Of a DNA stretch of 64,000 nucleotides, positions 35,971 through 44,389 are shown one piece after another. The first letter of the stretch is position 1. Every line of letters begins with the position of its first letter. The stretch lies in assembly GCF_000346485.2 (NCBI RefSeq), contig NZ_KQ976354.1, positions 1,675,719-1,739,718 on the forward strand, written 5' to 3'. Under the pieces are notes generated by a model that was not told the DNA's origin, searched no databases, and saw nothing but the letters and a program-made list of their open reading frames with translations. Made by a program: the position numbers and the translations under genes. The DNA is from Scytonema hofmannii PCC 7110 (GTDB lineage: Bacteria; Cyanobacteriota; Cyanobacteriia; Cyanobacteriales; Nostocaceae).

Positions 35971-36933
35971 ATGTCTAACCAAAACTTCCCAGTTTATTCA
36001 CTCTCCATCAGCGGTTTACTTTCCTGGCAAATTCATGCCCTCAATAACGAAGGGAACGAAGGTAATCAATCATTAACCCGCCGTTTTTATATCATCCAAA
36101 AAGGTGGAAATGAACCTGAATATGTTAACGGTGTTTCTGGCGATATGCTCAAACATATTCAATCCGAACATTTACACCGCCTTGCTTTAGAATCTGGTTT
36201 AAGTTTATCCGCAGGAGGAAAACAATTTAATCCCGATCGCATTGGGTACGATATCGAGAAAAACCTACCTATATTTACCAACAAAGATACGGATTTAGCC
36301 ACCAAAACCGCCAAAATTCTACAACTTTGCACCATCAGCGATTTAGAAGGGTTTATGGTGACAGAAAAGAAAGGACAAACCCTCAAACGAGAATCAGTCA
36401 TTGAATTTGGTGCAGTTGTTGGTTTACCCACCTACGTCAAAACCCAAAGCTATTTCCATGCTAAATACGGTATCGACAATCCTACTCCTTACAACGTCCA
36501 AGTGAGTTCCGGGTTGTATGCAACCGTCCTCAATGTAGAAGCATTCCGTATCGGTTACAATCCCCACAATTTTAGCTACAGCATCGACGCAACCCAACGC
36601 AAACAACGTTTAGACGCACTCCTCAAAAGTATTCTTTACACCTATATGCAACCCAACGGAGCCAAACGCAACACCCATCTACCTCACCCCGACTATTTTG
36701 AAGGAGTCATTACCGTTAGTACCCGTCGCTGTCCCGCACCCATGTTAAGCCCATTGGAAGAAAGTTACAACCGTCAAATTCTCAGCTTGGCAAATACCTT
36801 AAATAACCTCAATGGTGAAGGGACAATTCGCTGCTTTGAGTTCGATTCAATGGCACAATTTGCCGAACAAATCCAAACCATCATAGAACAAGGACAACCC
36901 TGGGAGAGCGAAAATGCCGAAGCAGTCGAATAA
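35971..36933 (+). CDS. cas7: Cas7/DevR-family Cascade backbone protein
   Basis: 320 residues, ATG 35971. DevR/Cst2-type Cas7: 'VYSLSISGLLSWQIHALNNE' at the N-terminus, 'KGQTLKRESVIEFGAVVGLP' mid-protein, 'NPTPYNVQVSSGLYATVLNV' and 'YNPHNFSYSIDATQRKQRLD', then 'APMLSPLEESYNRQI'. It coats the crRNA spacer in type I complexes; DevR members can autoregulate their operon. Frame looks intact. Overlaps the start of cas5 by 20 bp. Confidence 0.85.
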   Translation: MSNQNFPVYSLSISGLLSWQIHALNNEGNEGNQSLTRRFYIIQKGGNEPEYVNGVSGDMLKHIQSEHLHRLALESGLSLSAGGKQFNPDRIGYDIEKNLPIFTNKDTDLATKTAKILQLCTISDLEGFMVTEKKGQTLKRESVIEFGAVVGLPTYVKTQSYFHAKYGIDNPTPYNVQVSSGLYATVLNVEAFRIGYNPHNFSYSIDATQRKQRLDALLKSILYTYMQPNGAKRNTHLPHPDYFEGVITVSTRRCPAPMLSPLEESYNRQILSLANTLNNLNGEGTIRCFEFDSMAQFAEQIQTIIEQGQPWESENAEAVE

Positions 36934-37708
36934 TCCAAACTCCCCTCTCTTACGAGGAGAGAGGTTAGAGAGAGTATGGTTGACAGTCTCATACCAACCC
37001 GTGAGCCTATTCACCCTCAAACGTTTCGATGCAACCAGTATGGCAGCTCGTTCTAACCTAGTTCCCACACCCTATGCAATCAAAATGGCACTACTCAAAG
37101 CCTTACTTGAAAGCCAGGGAAAACAACACCAAGACAATTTTGATACCTGGATCGAAAGGGAATTTACTTGGATTCGGGATTTGCAAATATACATCCTTCC
37201 ACCAGAACAACTAGTAGTCAATCGCAATGGTTATAAACTCAGATACTTCGACCAAATCGTAGATAAAGCGGACAAAAGTAGAACAACTCGTCCCATGCAA
37301 GACGGGTTTGTATTTCGGGAATGGATACATTTACAGGGAGAATTGCAAATTTGTGTAGGAATTCATGAAGATGAGTCAAATAAATTACAAGATAATCAAC
37401 AAAATAAGTTACAAGAATTAACCAAACTTTTTGCCCAAATCAACTACTTTGGTAAAAAAGGTTGCTTCTTTCAATACTTGCCCGACCGTACCCAAACAAC
37501 AAACCAACCTACCTTTATCCCCAACCCTAATGACAGTTTTACCATCCAACCAATGGATGATTTTGGTTCAAAAACCACCTTCAACCGGATAAATCCCTTT
37601 TCTAAGGACAAAGCCCAACTCGACAAAGATAGAATCATCAAACCAGGATTTTTACCCTTAAAACTTCGCTCTACAAGTGCTCGTTATGACTTCTACCAAA
37701 GAGACTGA
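36914..37708 (+). CDS. cas5: Cas5 (DevS-like) Cascade subunit with repeat-derived N-terminus
   Basis: 264 residues from ATG 36914. Core: 'VWLTVSYQPVSLFTLKRFDA' and 'SNLVPTPYAIKMALLKALLE', then 'QIYILPPEQLVVNRNGYKLR' and 'FVFREWIHLQGELQICVGIH', consistent with a DevS/Cas5-type RAMP that caps the 5' handle of the crRNA. The first ~20 residues ('NNPNSPLLRGERLERV') come from a palindromic CCCCTCTC...GAGAGAGG repeat inserted at the cas7/cas5 junction, so the original start may have been lost; a TTG at 36980 is an alternative. Overlaps cas6. Confidence 0.75.
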   Translation: MPKQSNNPNSPLLRGERLERVWLTVSYQPVSLFTLKRFDATSMAARSNLVPTPYAIKMALLKALLESQGKQHQDNFDTWIEREFTWIRDLQIYILPPEQLVVNRNGYKLRYFDQIVDKADKSRTTRPMQDGFVFREWIHLQGELQICVGIHEDESNKLQDNQQNKLQELTKLFAQINYFGKKGCFFQYLPDRTQTTNQPTFIPNPNDSFTIQPMDDFGSKTTFNRINPFSKDKAQLDKDRIIKPGFLPLKLRSTSARYDFYQRD

Positions 37709-38753
37709 TACTCCAAAAACTACGAATCTCTGGGTCAATCAACCAAAAACCGAACCAACTTTCGCCGGACTAAGTGTAATTTTACGCCCCACTCAAATAA
37801 ATACCACCCCAGTTAACTTAAGCAAATGGCTACAACAGGAAGATATTCAGGATGATATTAACCCCATCTGGATACCCCTACGCAAAACCGATGGCGTGAC
37901 AAAAATTATGCCCGTACTGCCAGACGCAAATTTATACGACAATTTTATGGGGATGCTATGGAGGCAAATTGCGGGTAATAATCTGGTTGAATGGCGACAA
38001 AGACTTTATGAAATCAGTGGTGTGGAAGTTAATTCCGATTCCCTTCACAGAATTCAAATCGCTGTTAATTCAGTTCAACCCCTTCCTCCCACCCTAGCAC
38101 GTGCTATCCATGCGTTGTGTTTTCGCTGGTTTGCCAACACCAGCCCAGAATTAGCCCAAATCATACACCAACAAGAAACCCTACCTCTGACAACAGGATG
38201 GGAATACTGTTCTCCTAAAAAAATCCTCCTCAAAATAAGCTTGTTGCAAAAAGAATTACTCGCTCCTTTATTGTGGGGAATGAATGCAGACTTAGGGCAG
38301 GAAATTACCATAGCAGGAATTCCCTGTCGAATGGAAGGTTGGATTGACATTACCCAAACAACTAGCTTCGAGAAAATTGCTCAATTACCAACCCAAAATA
38401 CTATCGATTTGCGATTTCTCTCCCCCACCAGCTTCAAACAAATTAAAAACGTCCAACCTTTTCCCCTACCCGACTTGGTTTTCAACGGATTATTACGACG
38501 TTGGAATGTATTTGCACCAGAAGCCTTAAAATTCCCTAAAATCGAATGGAATGTGATTATTTCCGGCTACGAGCTGAAAACCTACGCCATGAAAATGGAA
38601 GGTGGAGCGGAAATCGGTGCAGAGGGATTCGTTCGATATAAATTTACAGACAGCGAACAAGCTAGAATTGCCACTATTTTAGCTCACTTTGCCATATTTG
38701 CTGGAATTGGCAGAAAAACTGCGATGGGTATGGGACAGGTTGAAATCGCATGA
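37686..38753 (+). CDS. cas6: Cas6 CRISPR RNA endoribonuclease
   Basis: 355 residues from ATG 37686 (GTG 37677 also in frame). The C-terminal half is a Cas6 RAMP: 'IDLRFLSPTSFKQIKNVQPF', 'LPDLVFNGLLRRWNVFAPEA' and the Gly-rich signature 'FAGIGRKTAMGMGQVEIA'. It would process the CRISPR transcript at the TCCCG hairpin and leave the ATTGAAAC handle seen in the array. A residual array plus an intact cas6 means crRNA processing could still occur. ATGA overlap with the cas4 fragment. Confidence 0.85.
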   Translation: MTSTKETDTPKTTNLWVNQPKTEPTFAGLSVILRPTQINTTPVNLSKWLQQEDIQDDINPIWIPLRKTDGVTKIMPVLPDANLYDNFMGMLWRQIAGNNLVEWRQRLYEISGVEVNSDSLHRIQIAVNSVQPLPPTLARAIHALCFRWFANTSPELAQIIHQQETLPLTTGWEYCSPKKILLKISLLQKELLAPLLWGMNADLGQEITIAGIPCRMEGWIDITQTTSFEKIAQLPTQNTIDLRFLSPTSFKQIKNVQPFPLPDLVFNGLLRRWNVFAPEALKFPKIEWNVIISGYELKTYAMKMEGGAEIGAEGFVRYKFTDSEQARIATILAHFAIFAGIGRKTAMGMGQVEIA

Positions 38754-39037
38754 CTGAAAATTATTTACCTCTGGCTTATCTTAACGCTTGGGAATATTGC
38801 CCGCGCCGATTTTACCTGGAATATGTGCTGGGGGAAATGGAAGATAACGAGCATATTATTTTAGGTCGCCATTTACACCGTAATATTAACGAAGAATTAG
38901 TGATTACCGAAGGAAATACCATAATTCGCCAACAACAATGGGTATGGAGCGATCGCCTGAAAATTGTCGGAATTATCGATGCGGTGGAAGAGTCAGAAGG
39001 GCAACTAGTGGTCTGTCAAGAATTAATTGACGGATAG
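38750..39037 (+). pseudogene. cas4: cas4 part of a broken cas4-cas1 fusion gene
   Basis: Frame starts ATG 38750, overlapping the cas6 stop. 'LPLAYLNAWEYCPRRFYLEY' carries the first Fe-S Cys of Cas4, followed by 'EHIILGRHLHRNINEE' and 'QWVWSDRLKIVGIIDAVEES' leading into the nuclease Asp. The frame stops at 39037, before the KxK/QL end of the nuclease and the three C-terminal Cys. A dispersed repeat (39089-39237) and then a cas1 fragment follow. Cas4-Cas1 fusions are typical of MYXAN-type loci, so this was one gene. Confidence 0.85.
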
Positions 39038-39239
39038 AGGCGCTTTAATTTAATACGGGCATCAACGGTTGTAAATTGCCAATCTACTTTACCAAAATAA
39101 GGAAGAAGGAAGAGGAAAGAGGGAAGAAGGTTGGGATTTTCGTTTATATCTCAAAGTCTAACTCTCTTTCTTCTGACAAATGGGTCAAAAGCCCCTCAAT
39201 TTATTGATGGATTCATAAAGGTTTTTCACTCTGAAAAAT
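39038..39239. repeat. Dispersed repeat copy (39089-39237) splitting cas4-cas1
   Basis: 149 bp from TTACCAAAATAAGG to CACTCTGAAAA match 54133-54393 (which carries an extra 112 bp). Contains a purine-rich GGAAGAAGGAAGAGG run and CCCCTCAATTTATTGATGG. The flanking 39038-39088 bases show no coding sense. Confidence 0.8.
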
Positions 39240-39677
39240 CTAGTTAAAAGTCAACAAACCATTGACCAAGTGAGGGGAATCGAAGGTTTAGCAGCAAGGG
39301 AATATTTTGCCTGTTGGCAAAAAATGGTAGGTAAACAATGGACATTCAATGGACGCAATCGCAATCCACCCACCGATCCAGTCAATGCTCTATTGAGCTT
39401 TTCCTATGCTTTGCTGAAAACCCAAGTCACTGCTGCCGTTCATCTGGCTGGACTTGACCCATATATTGGTTATTTACACGAAGTCCACCACGGACAACCA
39501 GCAATGGTATTGGATTTGATGGAAGAATTTCGCGCTCTTATTTCCGATAATATCGTGTTGGGAGTATTGAGCAAACGGGAAATTCAACCCCAGGATTTTA
39601 CTGAAAGTTTAAGTGCATACCGTCTTTCCGATGCTGGAAGAAAGACTTTTTTAGACTCAGGTAGGTTCTGTGTGTAG
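39240..39677 (+). pseudogene. cas1: cas1 C-terminal fragment
   Basis: Open frame from 39240 ('NLVKSQQTIDQVRGIEGLAA'), then 'FNGRNRNPPTDPVNALLSFS' (RNRxPPxDPxNALLSF, the Cas1 signature), 'GLDPYIGYLHEVHHGQPAMV' (metal-ligand His) and 'LDLMEEFRALISDNIVLGVL' (metal-ligand Glu). The N-terminal half of Cas1 is missing, and after 'YRLSDAGRKTFLDSG' the usual last ~30 residues are replaced by unrelated sequence. No cas2 is seen. Spacer acquisition by this locus must be dead. Confidence 0.9.
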
Positions 39678-40155
39678 GACTTTATTGTCTGGGGTAAGGG
39701 TTTATTGCCAAGAGTTGAACTTTATTGTTTTTATACAGAAGGGAAGACAGCGATTTAGGGTTAAACTAAACAATGTAATACACGGAGGAGGCTAATGTCA
39801 GCTTTATCGAAAACTTTTGTCAGGGAACGCAAGAATGAGGGTTTCAGCCGATGTTTCTAGATCGGGTGAGAGCGATTGCAAGCGATCGCAAAATATGCCA
39901 CATACAACCCTATTGCTCAAAAAGCGAATTTTGAGGGGATTTCAGCCAATGGTGTACAACCGCTTAAATAAAGGTCTAGTAAGAGTTCTGGAAAACTTTG
40001 CGCTCTACTGACTGTTGAAACGGGACATTCAATATCATTGGACTTTAGATAAAAGGAGATGATTCTTGTCAAAAAGCGCTGATTTATCGGGGGAAGACGT
40101 AATTAGGTCTTGTGTAACACCGAATTTACCTGATAAAGAGACTCAGGCATCTTCA
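39678..40155. other. Intergenic debris
   Basis: 478 bp. A TTTATTGTC..GGGTTTATTGCC-type direct repetition occurs at 39679-39731; small frames such as 39817-40011 have no recognisable product. Probably remnants of rearrangement after cas1. Confidence 0.35.
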
Positions 40156-40353
40156 TTAAGGAAAGAATTTGTTTTTGTAGCTCAGACAGAGGCGAGATGA
40201 AGATGGTAGAGTCATTCGTGCCACCGTACCCACAGTAATCATCTCTGACCATTTTGGTGCGTACACACCTTCTATGGCTAGCCACATCAGTAAATCTCGC
40301 AACGGTGCAGAATAGAGGACACACGCATCCAAAAGTGCCATAGGATAGGTCAT
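40156..40353 (-). pseudogene. PIN-domain toxin, truncated
   Basis: Starts ATG 40353, overlapping the antitoxin stop (ATGA). 'MALLDACVLYSAPLRDLLMW' with 'LAIEGVYAPKWSEMI' is the N-terminus of a PIN ribonuclease (first Asp in 'LLDACVLY'). After 'SEMI' the sense is lost ('TVGTVARMTLPSS') and the frame ends at 40156. About 65 of the usual ~150-190 residues remain; the catalytic acidic residues of the C-terminal part are missing. Confidence 0.75.
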
Positions 40354-40838
40354 GGTAGATCGTAGAGTCCCATATCTTGTGCTTCTTTGGTCAACTCGGA
40401 CATGATGGCAGATTGTCGTTGTTTTTCAGTTTTTTGATAATGAAGCAGATCTTGGAGCAGTACGCGGCGATAAATCCCTACTTTTCGTGAAGGAATCGTG
40501 CCTTCATCCAATAGTTTTACCAGATAGGGACGTGAGACTCTTAAAATATCCGCCGCTTCTTGGGTGGTGAGTTCGGCACTGTGAGGCAAGATAGTTACAG
40601 GCTCACCACGGCTTACCGATTGTAGTACATCGATCATCAATTGAAACATGCCGCTTGGGATGGTGATGCGGGTATCTTGCATATCAGAATCAAGGATTGC
40701 AAGGGTGATGGGATCGGGAGGATTGGCGATAAACGCCGAGATAGCTTCTAAGGCTTGGCTTGCAAGGGTAATTGCCTCAGAGGTAGGGGTATAGGGTTCG
40801 ATGGGGCGATGGGTAGCCATACACATTTTCCTTCGCAC
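40350..40838 (-). CDS. HTH (excisionase-type) antitoxin of a PIN module
   Basis: 162 residues from ATG 40838 (ATG 40820, 'MATHRPIEPYTPTSEAI', is a likely alternative). C-terminal 'LTTQEAADILRVSRPYLVKL' and 'LDEGTIPSRKVGIYRRVLL' is an excisionase-like winged HTH, the standard antitoxin partner of PIN toxins in cyanobacteria. It binds its own operator and sequesters the toxin. The antitoxin is intact, the toxin downstream is truncated. Confidence 0.8.
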   Translation of the reverse strand: MRRKMCMATHRPIEPYTPTSEAITLASQALEAISAFIANPPDPITLAILDSDMQDTRITIPSGMFQLMIDVLQSVSRGEPVTILPHSAELTTQEAADILRVSRPYLVKLLDEGTIPSRKVGIYRRVLLQDLLHYQKTEKQRQSAIMSELTKEAQDMGLYDLP

Positions 40839-40921
40839 AGTGCGCGATCGTCATACTCTATAAGTCTATCGATATTCTCGAAACACTCGCAACAGTAAAA
40901 ATAGTCGAAAAATTACACAAT

Positions 40922-41446
40922 TTTTTCAAGGCGATCGCAAATTGGCAAGAGGCACTCAATCAGTATAAAAATAATCCGTCAGCTACGGCGGTTGTGAATG
41001 AAAATTTGGCGCGTGCTTACCAACAAATAGGAGAAAATAAAGCGGCGATCTCATCACTGTCGGCAGCAATTTATGACTATGGGGCAGCTGCCGATCGCTA
41101 CATTCTGTCTACCCCCATGTATAACTTCAGCATTCCGGCTGTCCTCAAATCTTACATTGATTACATCGTCCGTCCCAGACGCACTTTTGCAATCGATGAT
41201 AACGGGTTCAAGGGGTTAGTCACTCACAAAAAGATGCTGGTAATTACGGCTCGCGGTAGCGATTTTCGCCCCGGTTCTGCGTTTGCTTCCCAGGATTTCC
41301 AAGAACCTTTTTTGAGAACTGTATTTAACTTCATTGGCATTACGGATATTCAGTTCATCCATGCCAATGCACTCAACTCCGATCTGCGAGAGCAATCTTT
41401 AGCAGAAGCCAGAACTGCAATTCAAGATTTGGCACCTTTCTGGTAA
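40922..41446 (+). pseudogene. Chimeric frame: TPR fragment joined to azoreductase C-terminus
   Basis: One open frame with two unrelated parts. 40922-41050: 'FKAIANWQEALNQYKNNPSA' and 'NENLARAYQQIGENKAAI', a TPR-type repeat. From about 41080: 'ADRYILSTPMYNFSIPAVLK', 'SYIDYIVRPRRTF', 'KKMLVITARGSDF', 'FNFIGITDIQFIHA', the C-terminal two thirds of an FMN-dependent NADH-azoreductase. The azoreductase N-terminus (FMN phosphate loop) is absent. An ATG at 40994-type start would give 150 residues, but the junction shows it is a recombination product. Confidence 0.7.
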
Positions 41447-41567
41447 AGTTCTTTTCCGTGCGATAATTGTGTCCTGTAAAAGCGCCTGCTATCGATCCTG
41501 ATATGCTTAGAAGCAGGGTCGAGAACTTTATCGAGCGAAATGAAGGTAAACCAGAGGAAGGTCAATC

Positions 41568-41834
41568 ATGAATCTAGAGGAGTTGCCAGGAGCAGAGTTA
41601 ATCATATCAGGAATAGACGATCTTCATAATGGCGAGACGAATACAGTTGCATCTTTGTTAGTTGCGATCGCAGCAACGCGCTTAACCGAAGCAGGCTTGG
41701 ATATCCCAAAAGATCGTCTAGCCCCAGAGCCTGAACTGACCTTGTGCCCTCTACGCTCTCAATGCACAGAAAGTAAGCAAGGTCGCAGTATTTCTATCCA
41801 TGAGTCGCGAGTCTTTACTTGTAGAACTGCGTGA
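41568..41834 (+). CDS. Small hypothetical protein
   Basis: 88 residues, ATG 41568 with AGAGGAAGG upstream. 'MNLEELPGAELIISGIDDLH' and 'ETNTVASLLVAIAATRLTEA' look like genuine coding sequence, and I have the impression of a cyanobacterial family of this type. The C-terminal ~30 residues overlap the transposase remnant and look non-native, so the gene is probably truncated by that insertion. Function unknown. Confidence 0.5.
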   Translation: MNLEELPGAELIISGIDDLHNGETNTVASLLVAIAATRLTEAGLDIPKDRLAPEPELTLCPLRSQCTESKQGRSISIHESRVFTCRTA

Positions 41835-42042
41835 ACGTCAAACTACTGAGAGCGGACGTGCGAAACTTCGCGAACGTGTTAGTGTCGAACATACTCTAGC
41901 TCATATCAGTCAATGGCAAGGAGATCGGGCTCGCTACATTGGTTTACGCAAAAACCTTTTTGATCTTCGACGTATGGCTGTTGTCCACAATCTCCACGTT
42001 CTTGCTCGTATGTCTGAAACTAATACTGTTCAAAATCTCTAA
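41800..42042 (+). mobile_element. Transposase C-terminal remnant
   Basis: 80 codons. 'GRAKLRERVSVEHTLAHISQ' and 'GDRARYIGLRKNLFDLRRMA' are the C-terminal catalytic end (with the last Glu in 'VEHTLAH') of DDE transposases of the IS1182/IS5-like type found in cyanobacteria. N-terminal catalytic parts are missing and no matching terminal repeats are visible. Confidence 0.75.
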
Positions 42043-42798
42043 TTTTATTAACATAAACTATGCCAAAGCAGCACTAAAAGAAAACGCTGAAAAACTTTCG
42101 GTAAATCTCTGGGTTGACTGCGCTCTTTGTTGTCGATATGTCACCAAATATTCCCTGTGAAAATTTTGTCTTAATACTTCAAAGCACTTCTTAAAAAAAA
42201 TCAGTATTCTTTTCTACGGGTGCCTTTTTTTGTCGGTGCCAACTTAATAACGCGTTCGGCGCTTTCATCGGGGATTTTTTCTAGTATTTATCGAAGTCAT
42301 TTTTTAACTTTTAGATAAAGTATTGAGTTGACAATTTACGAGAATCGAGCAATTTTAGGGAAATAGTAAATGTAAGATGTATTGATATTAATCGCGGTGA
42401 ATCAGTTGTCCTTGTTGGTTTTCGCAGAGCGCTTTTGTGAAAACCCTTCAGGCACCTTTGTGAGATGCTCGCTTTTTTTCAGCTATCAAATCGACAAGAT
42501 TGTATAAAGCTTTGAGGAATCTACATCACCGCTTACCCATACTATGCGTAGTTTGTCAACACCTTCTACTCGACCGGCGCTCTAGGTACGCTTTTTAAGT
42601 AATTCAGATGATATTAGATCTGAATCCTTACCTTTTTGTAAAAGCCCTTCTTTGTGTCCTGTTCTCAGCGTCTTTGTGCCTTGGCGTGAGATACATGATA
42701 TTAACAGCCAAGACGAAGCAGATAAACGATTTTTGTTCATAAACATGAATTAAGAGCTACAATTAAATACATGAAGTTAATTTAACTAGAAAAATAAA
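42043..42798. other. Intergenic region with no identifiable gene
   Basis: 756 bp. Short frames have no recognisable product. There is a fragment of the 'GCGTCTTTGTGCC' type repeat at about 42670-42685. The promoter of the vapB-like gene should lie just before 42799. Probably decayed mobile DNA. Confidence 0.4.
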
Positions 42799-43023
42799 AT
42801 GCAAGTGTTAACACTTACTGACAAAATTGACTCTGATGGGCATTTGCGCTTAGATGTCCCAACTGAATTTCCAGAGGGAAATGTTGAAATTGCCTTGGTA
42901 ATTAACCCAAATATTCAGCGAAAATCAGAACCCAAAAAATATGACTTCTCTGACTTAGCCGGAAAATTAACCTGGCAAGGTAATGCCGTTACTAACCAAA
43001 GAAGCTTGCGTGATGAGTGGTAA
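42799..43023 (+). CDS. VapB-like antitoxin
   Basis: 74 residues, ATG 42799. 'KIDSDGHLRLDVPTEFPEGN' and 'VEIALVINP' form the AbrB-like N-terminal DNA-binding strand pattern of cyanobacterial antitoxins, then 'KYDFSDLAGKLTWQGNAVT' and 'QRSLRDEW', the C-terminal toxin-binding tail. Overlaps the start of a VapC fragment by 11 bp. Intact, with a broken toxin. Confidence 0.75.
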   Translation: MQVLTLTDKIDSDGHLRLDVPTEFPEGNVEIALVINPNIQRKSEPKKYDFSDLAGKLTWQGNAVTNQRSLRDEW

Positions 43024-43111
43024 ACATTATTTACTGGATACCAATGCCATAATTGCACTATTACAAGGTAACAGCAAGTTAGTGCAACAAGTACAAAATA
43101 TCGACGATTAA
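43013..43111 (+). pseudogene. VapC PIN toxin, N-terminal stub
   Basis: 32 codons from ATG 43013: 'MSGKHYLLDTNAIIALLQGN' is the unmistakable N-terminus of a VapC ribonuclease (LLDTN). The frame stops at 43111. Immediately after, in the next bases, 'DLLAQVYSNLGQPRKAIA'-type TPR sequence can be read, so the toxin was cut by recombination with a TPR-coding segment, as in the chimera at 40922. Confidence 0.8.
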
Positions 43112-43286
43112 GATCTACTAGCTCAAGTTTACAGCAATTTGGGACAACCTCGTAAAGCAATCGCGTGTTGTGTGGTCAACTGGTAGATAAGTCGAAAAAT
43201 CTAGTCAGTCGGGATATAGAATGCATTCCAGAAAGTGCTACACAAATAGCAACAGAGTGTCGGTATTTATTATGCTAGCTTAATCA

Positions 43287-43553
43287 TTAACTTTGGTTTG
43301 ATTTTAAGTGAATTTGTTGCTTTCGTATCCTATCTAGAATCCGTTTTTCTGCTACTTCTAAGTGGTCAAGTCCTTCTAAGGATTTTTGTTTTTCCTCTCG
43401 CACTATTTCTAAATTCTTAATGAGATACTCGCCACTTAAATAATAGTCGAACAATCGCAATGATTCTTCATCTGTAAGCTCTCTCCCTGCAAATAGATTA
43501 CTTCCAAGGTCTTCTACTTTATCAATCCAAGCATTTGCTTCTTCTGGGGTCAT
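43287..43553 (-). CDS. Small hypothetical protein
   Basis: 88 residues, ATG 43553. Highly charged and helical ('MTPEEANAWIDKVEDLGSNL', 'EYLIKNLEIVREEKQKSLEG', C-terminal basic tail). No motif. Its start overlaps the end of the GNAT-like gene by 32 bp, so they are translated as a pair. Confidence 0.6.
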   Translation of the reverse strand: MTPEEANAWIDKVEDLGSNLFAGRELTDEESLRLFDYYLSGEYLIKNLEIVREEKQKSLEGLDHLEVAEKRILDRIRKQQIHLKSNQS

Positions 43554-44139
43554 CGCCTTGTCTCCAACGCAGCTTATACTCTTCTAAAAATTGTAGCGCT
43601 TTTTCTTCTGTTAATATCATCTCTCTCGATCCATCTGGATTTTCTTCAAATCCAATACTTTCATAGGATTCAATGGCTCTAGGTATCGCAGCTACTTTGA
43701 ATATTCCACTTATGTTTGAAGACCCAGAGGTTATTTCTTCAATAATATCTGCAATTAACCAAGGTGCTGCTCCTTTCCTCGTTTCTGCTATGGGTTGAGG
43801 TAAACAATTCCAAGGTGCCGAGCAAAGTATATCTATCAGTACATATTGTTGCCGTTCGTCATATAAATAAATTTCTCCAATTCTATATTCAATAATTGCA
43901 CCAGCTTGGAGCATATTATCACTTACTACTCCTCTAAACATGGTTGGATTATCACGAGCATAGTCTAACAACTCAAACGACTTAGATATACAATCTCCAA
44001 ATGTAGTTCCTAAAGGATTGCGTCTATCTCTACTGTAAAATTCCATCAAATAATTTTGTATTTTATCTTGCCAATATAATAGATTGCTAATTACCCTTCT
44101 ATCAGCATAGTTTACGTAAGAAAATTGGTTTCTTGTCAT
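43522..44139 (-). CDS. GNAT-like protein of a cyanobacterial family
   Basis: About 205 residues from ATG 44139 ('MTRNQFSYVNYADRRVISNL'); the frame extends to 44187 but the extra residues look non-coding. 'ETRKGAAPWLIADIIEEITS' resembles the acetyl-CoA-binding loop and 'PRAIESYESIGFEENPDGSR' the C-terminal 'YExxGF' of GNAT acetyltransferases. The N-terminal half ('RNPLGTTFGDCISKSFELLD') is unrecognised. Substrate unknown. Confidence 0.6.
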   Translation of the reverse strand: MTRNQFSYVNYADRRVISNLLYWQDKIQNYLMEFYSRDRRNPLGTTFGDCISKSFELLDYARDNPTMFRGVVSDNMLQAGAIIEYRIGEIYLYDERQQYVLIDILCSAPWNCLPQPIAETRKGAAPWLIADIIEEITSGSSNISGIFKVAAIPRAIESYESIGFEENPDGSREMILTEEKALQFLEEYKLRWRQGDDPRRSKCLD

Positions 44140-44180
44140 TTCAATAGATTCGGAGAATATCAATATAGATTTTACTATAT

Positions 44181-44389
44181 TTAACAATCCCCACTTAACA
44201 GCAATTGTTCATCCGGTAGTCTATATAATCCTTGTGGCTCCATGATTGGGTCGCTTTTTTCCAAGTCCGCGATGTTAGTTCAACATAACGTACATCACAA
44301 GTTGTATAGGCGGAAATTAATACATCACCTGGATTATTGCGTAAAGCACCAGAACCTTGCGGATATGTACTATTACTCAATAATTCCAA
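44181..44389 (-). pseudogene. Degenerate fragment with a frame slip at an A-run
   Basis: The frame from 44389 reads 'PQGSGALRNNPGDVLISAYT' and 'CDVRYVELTSRTWKK', then goes out of sense. Shifting frame at the A-run near 44255 gives 'SDPIMEPQGLYRLPDEQLLL' and 'SGDC' then stop at 44181, which looks like the true end of a larger protein, possibly a surface or secreted repeat protein. I do not recognise the family with confidence. Only the last ~65 codons survive. Confidence 0.45.
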
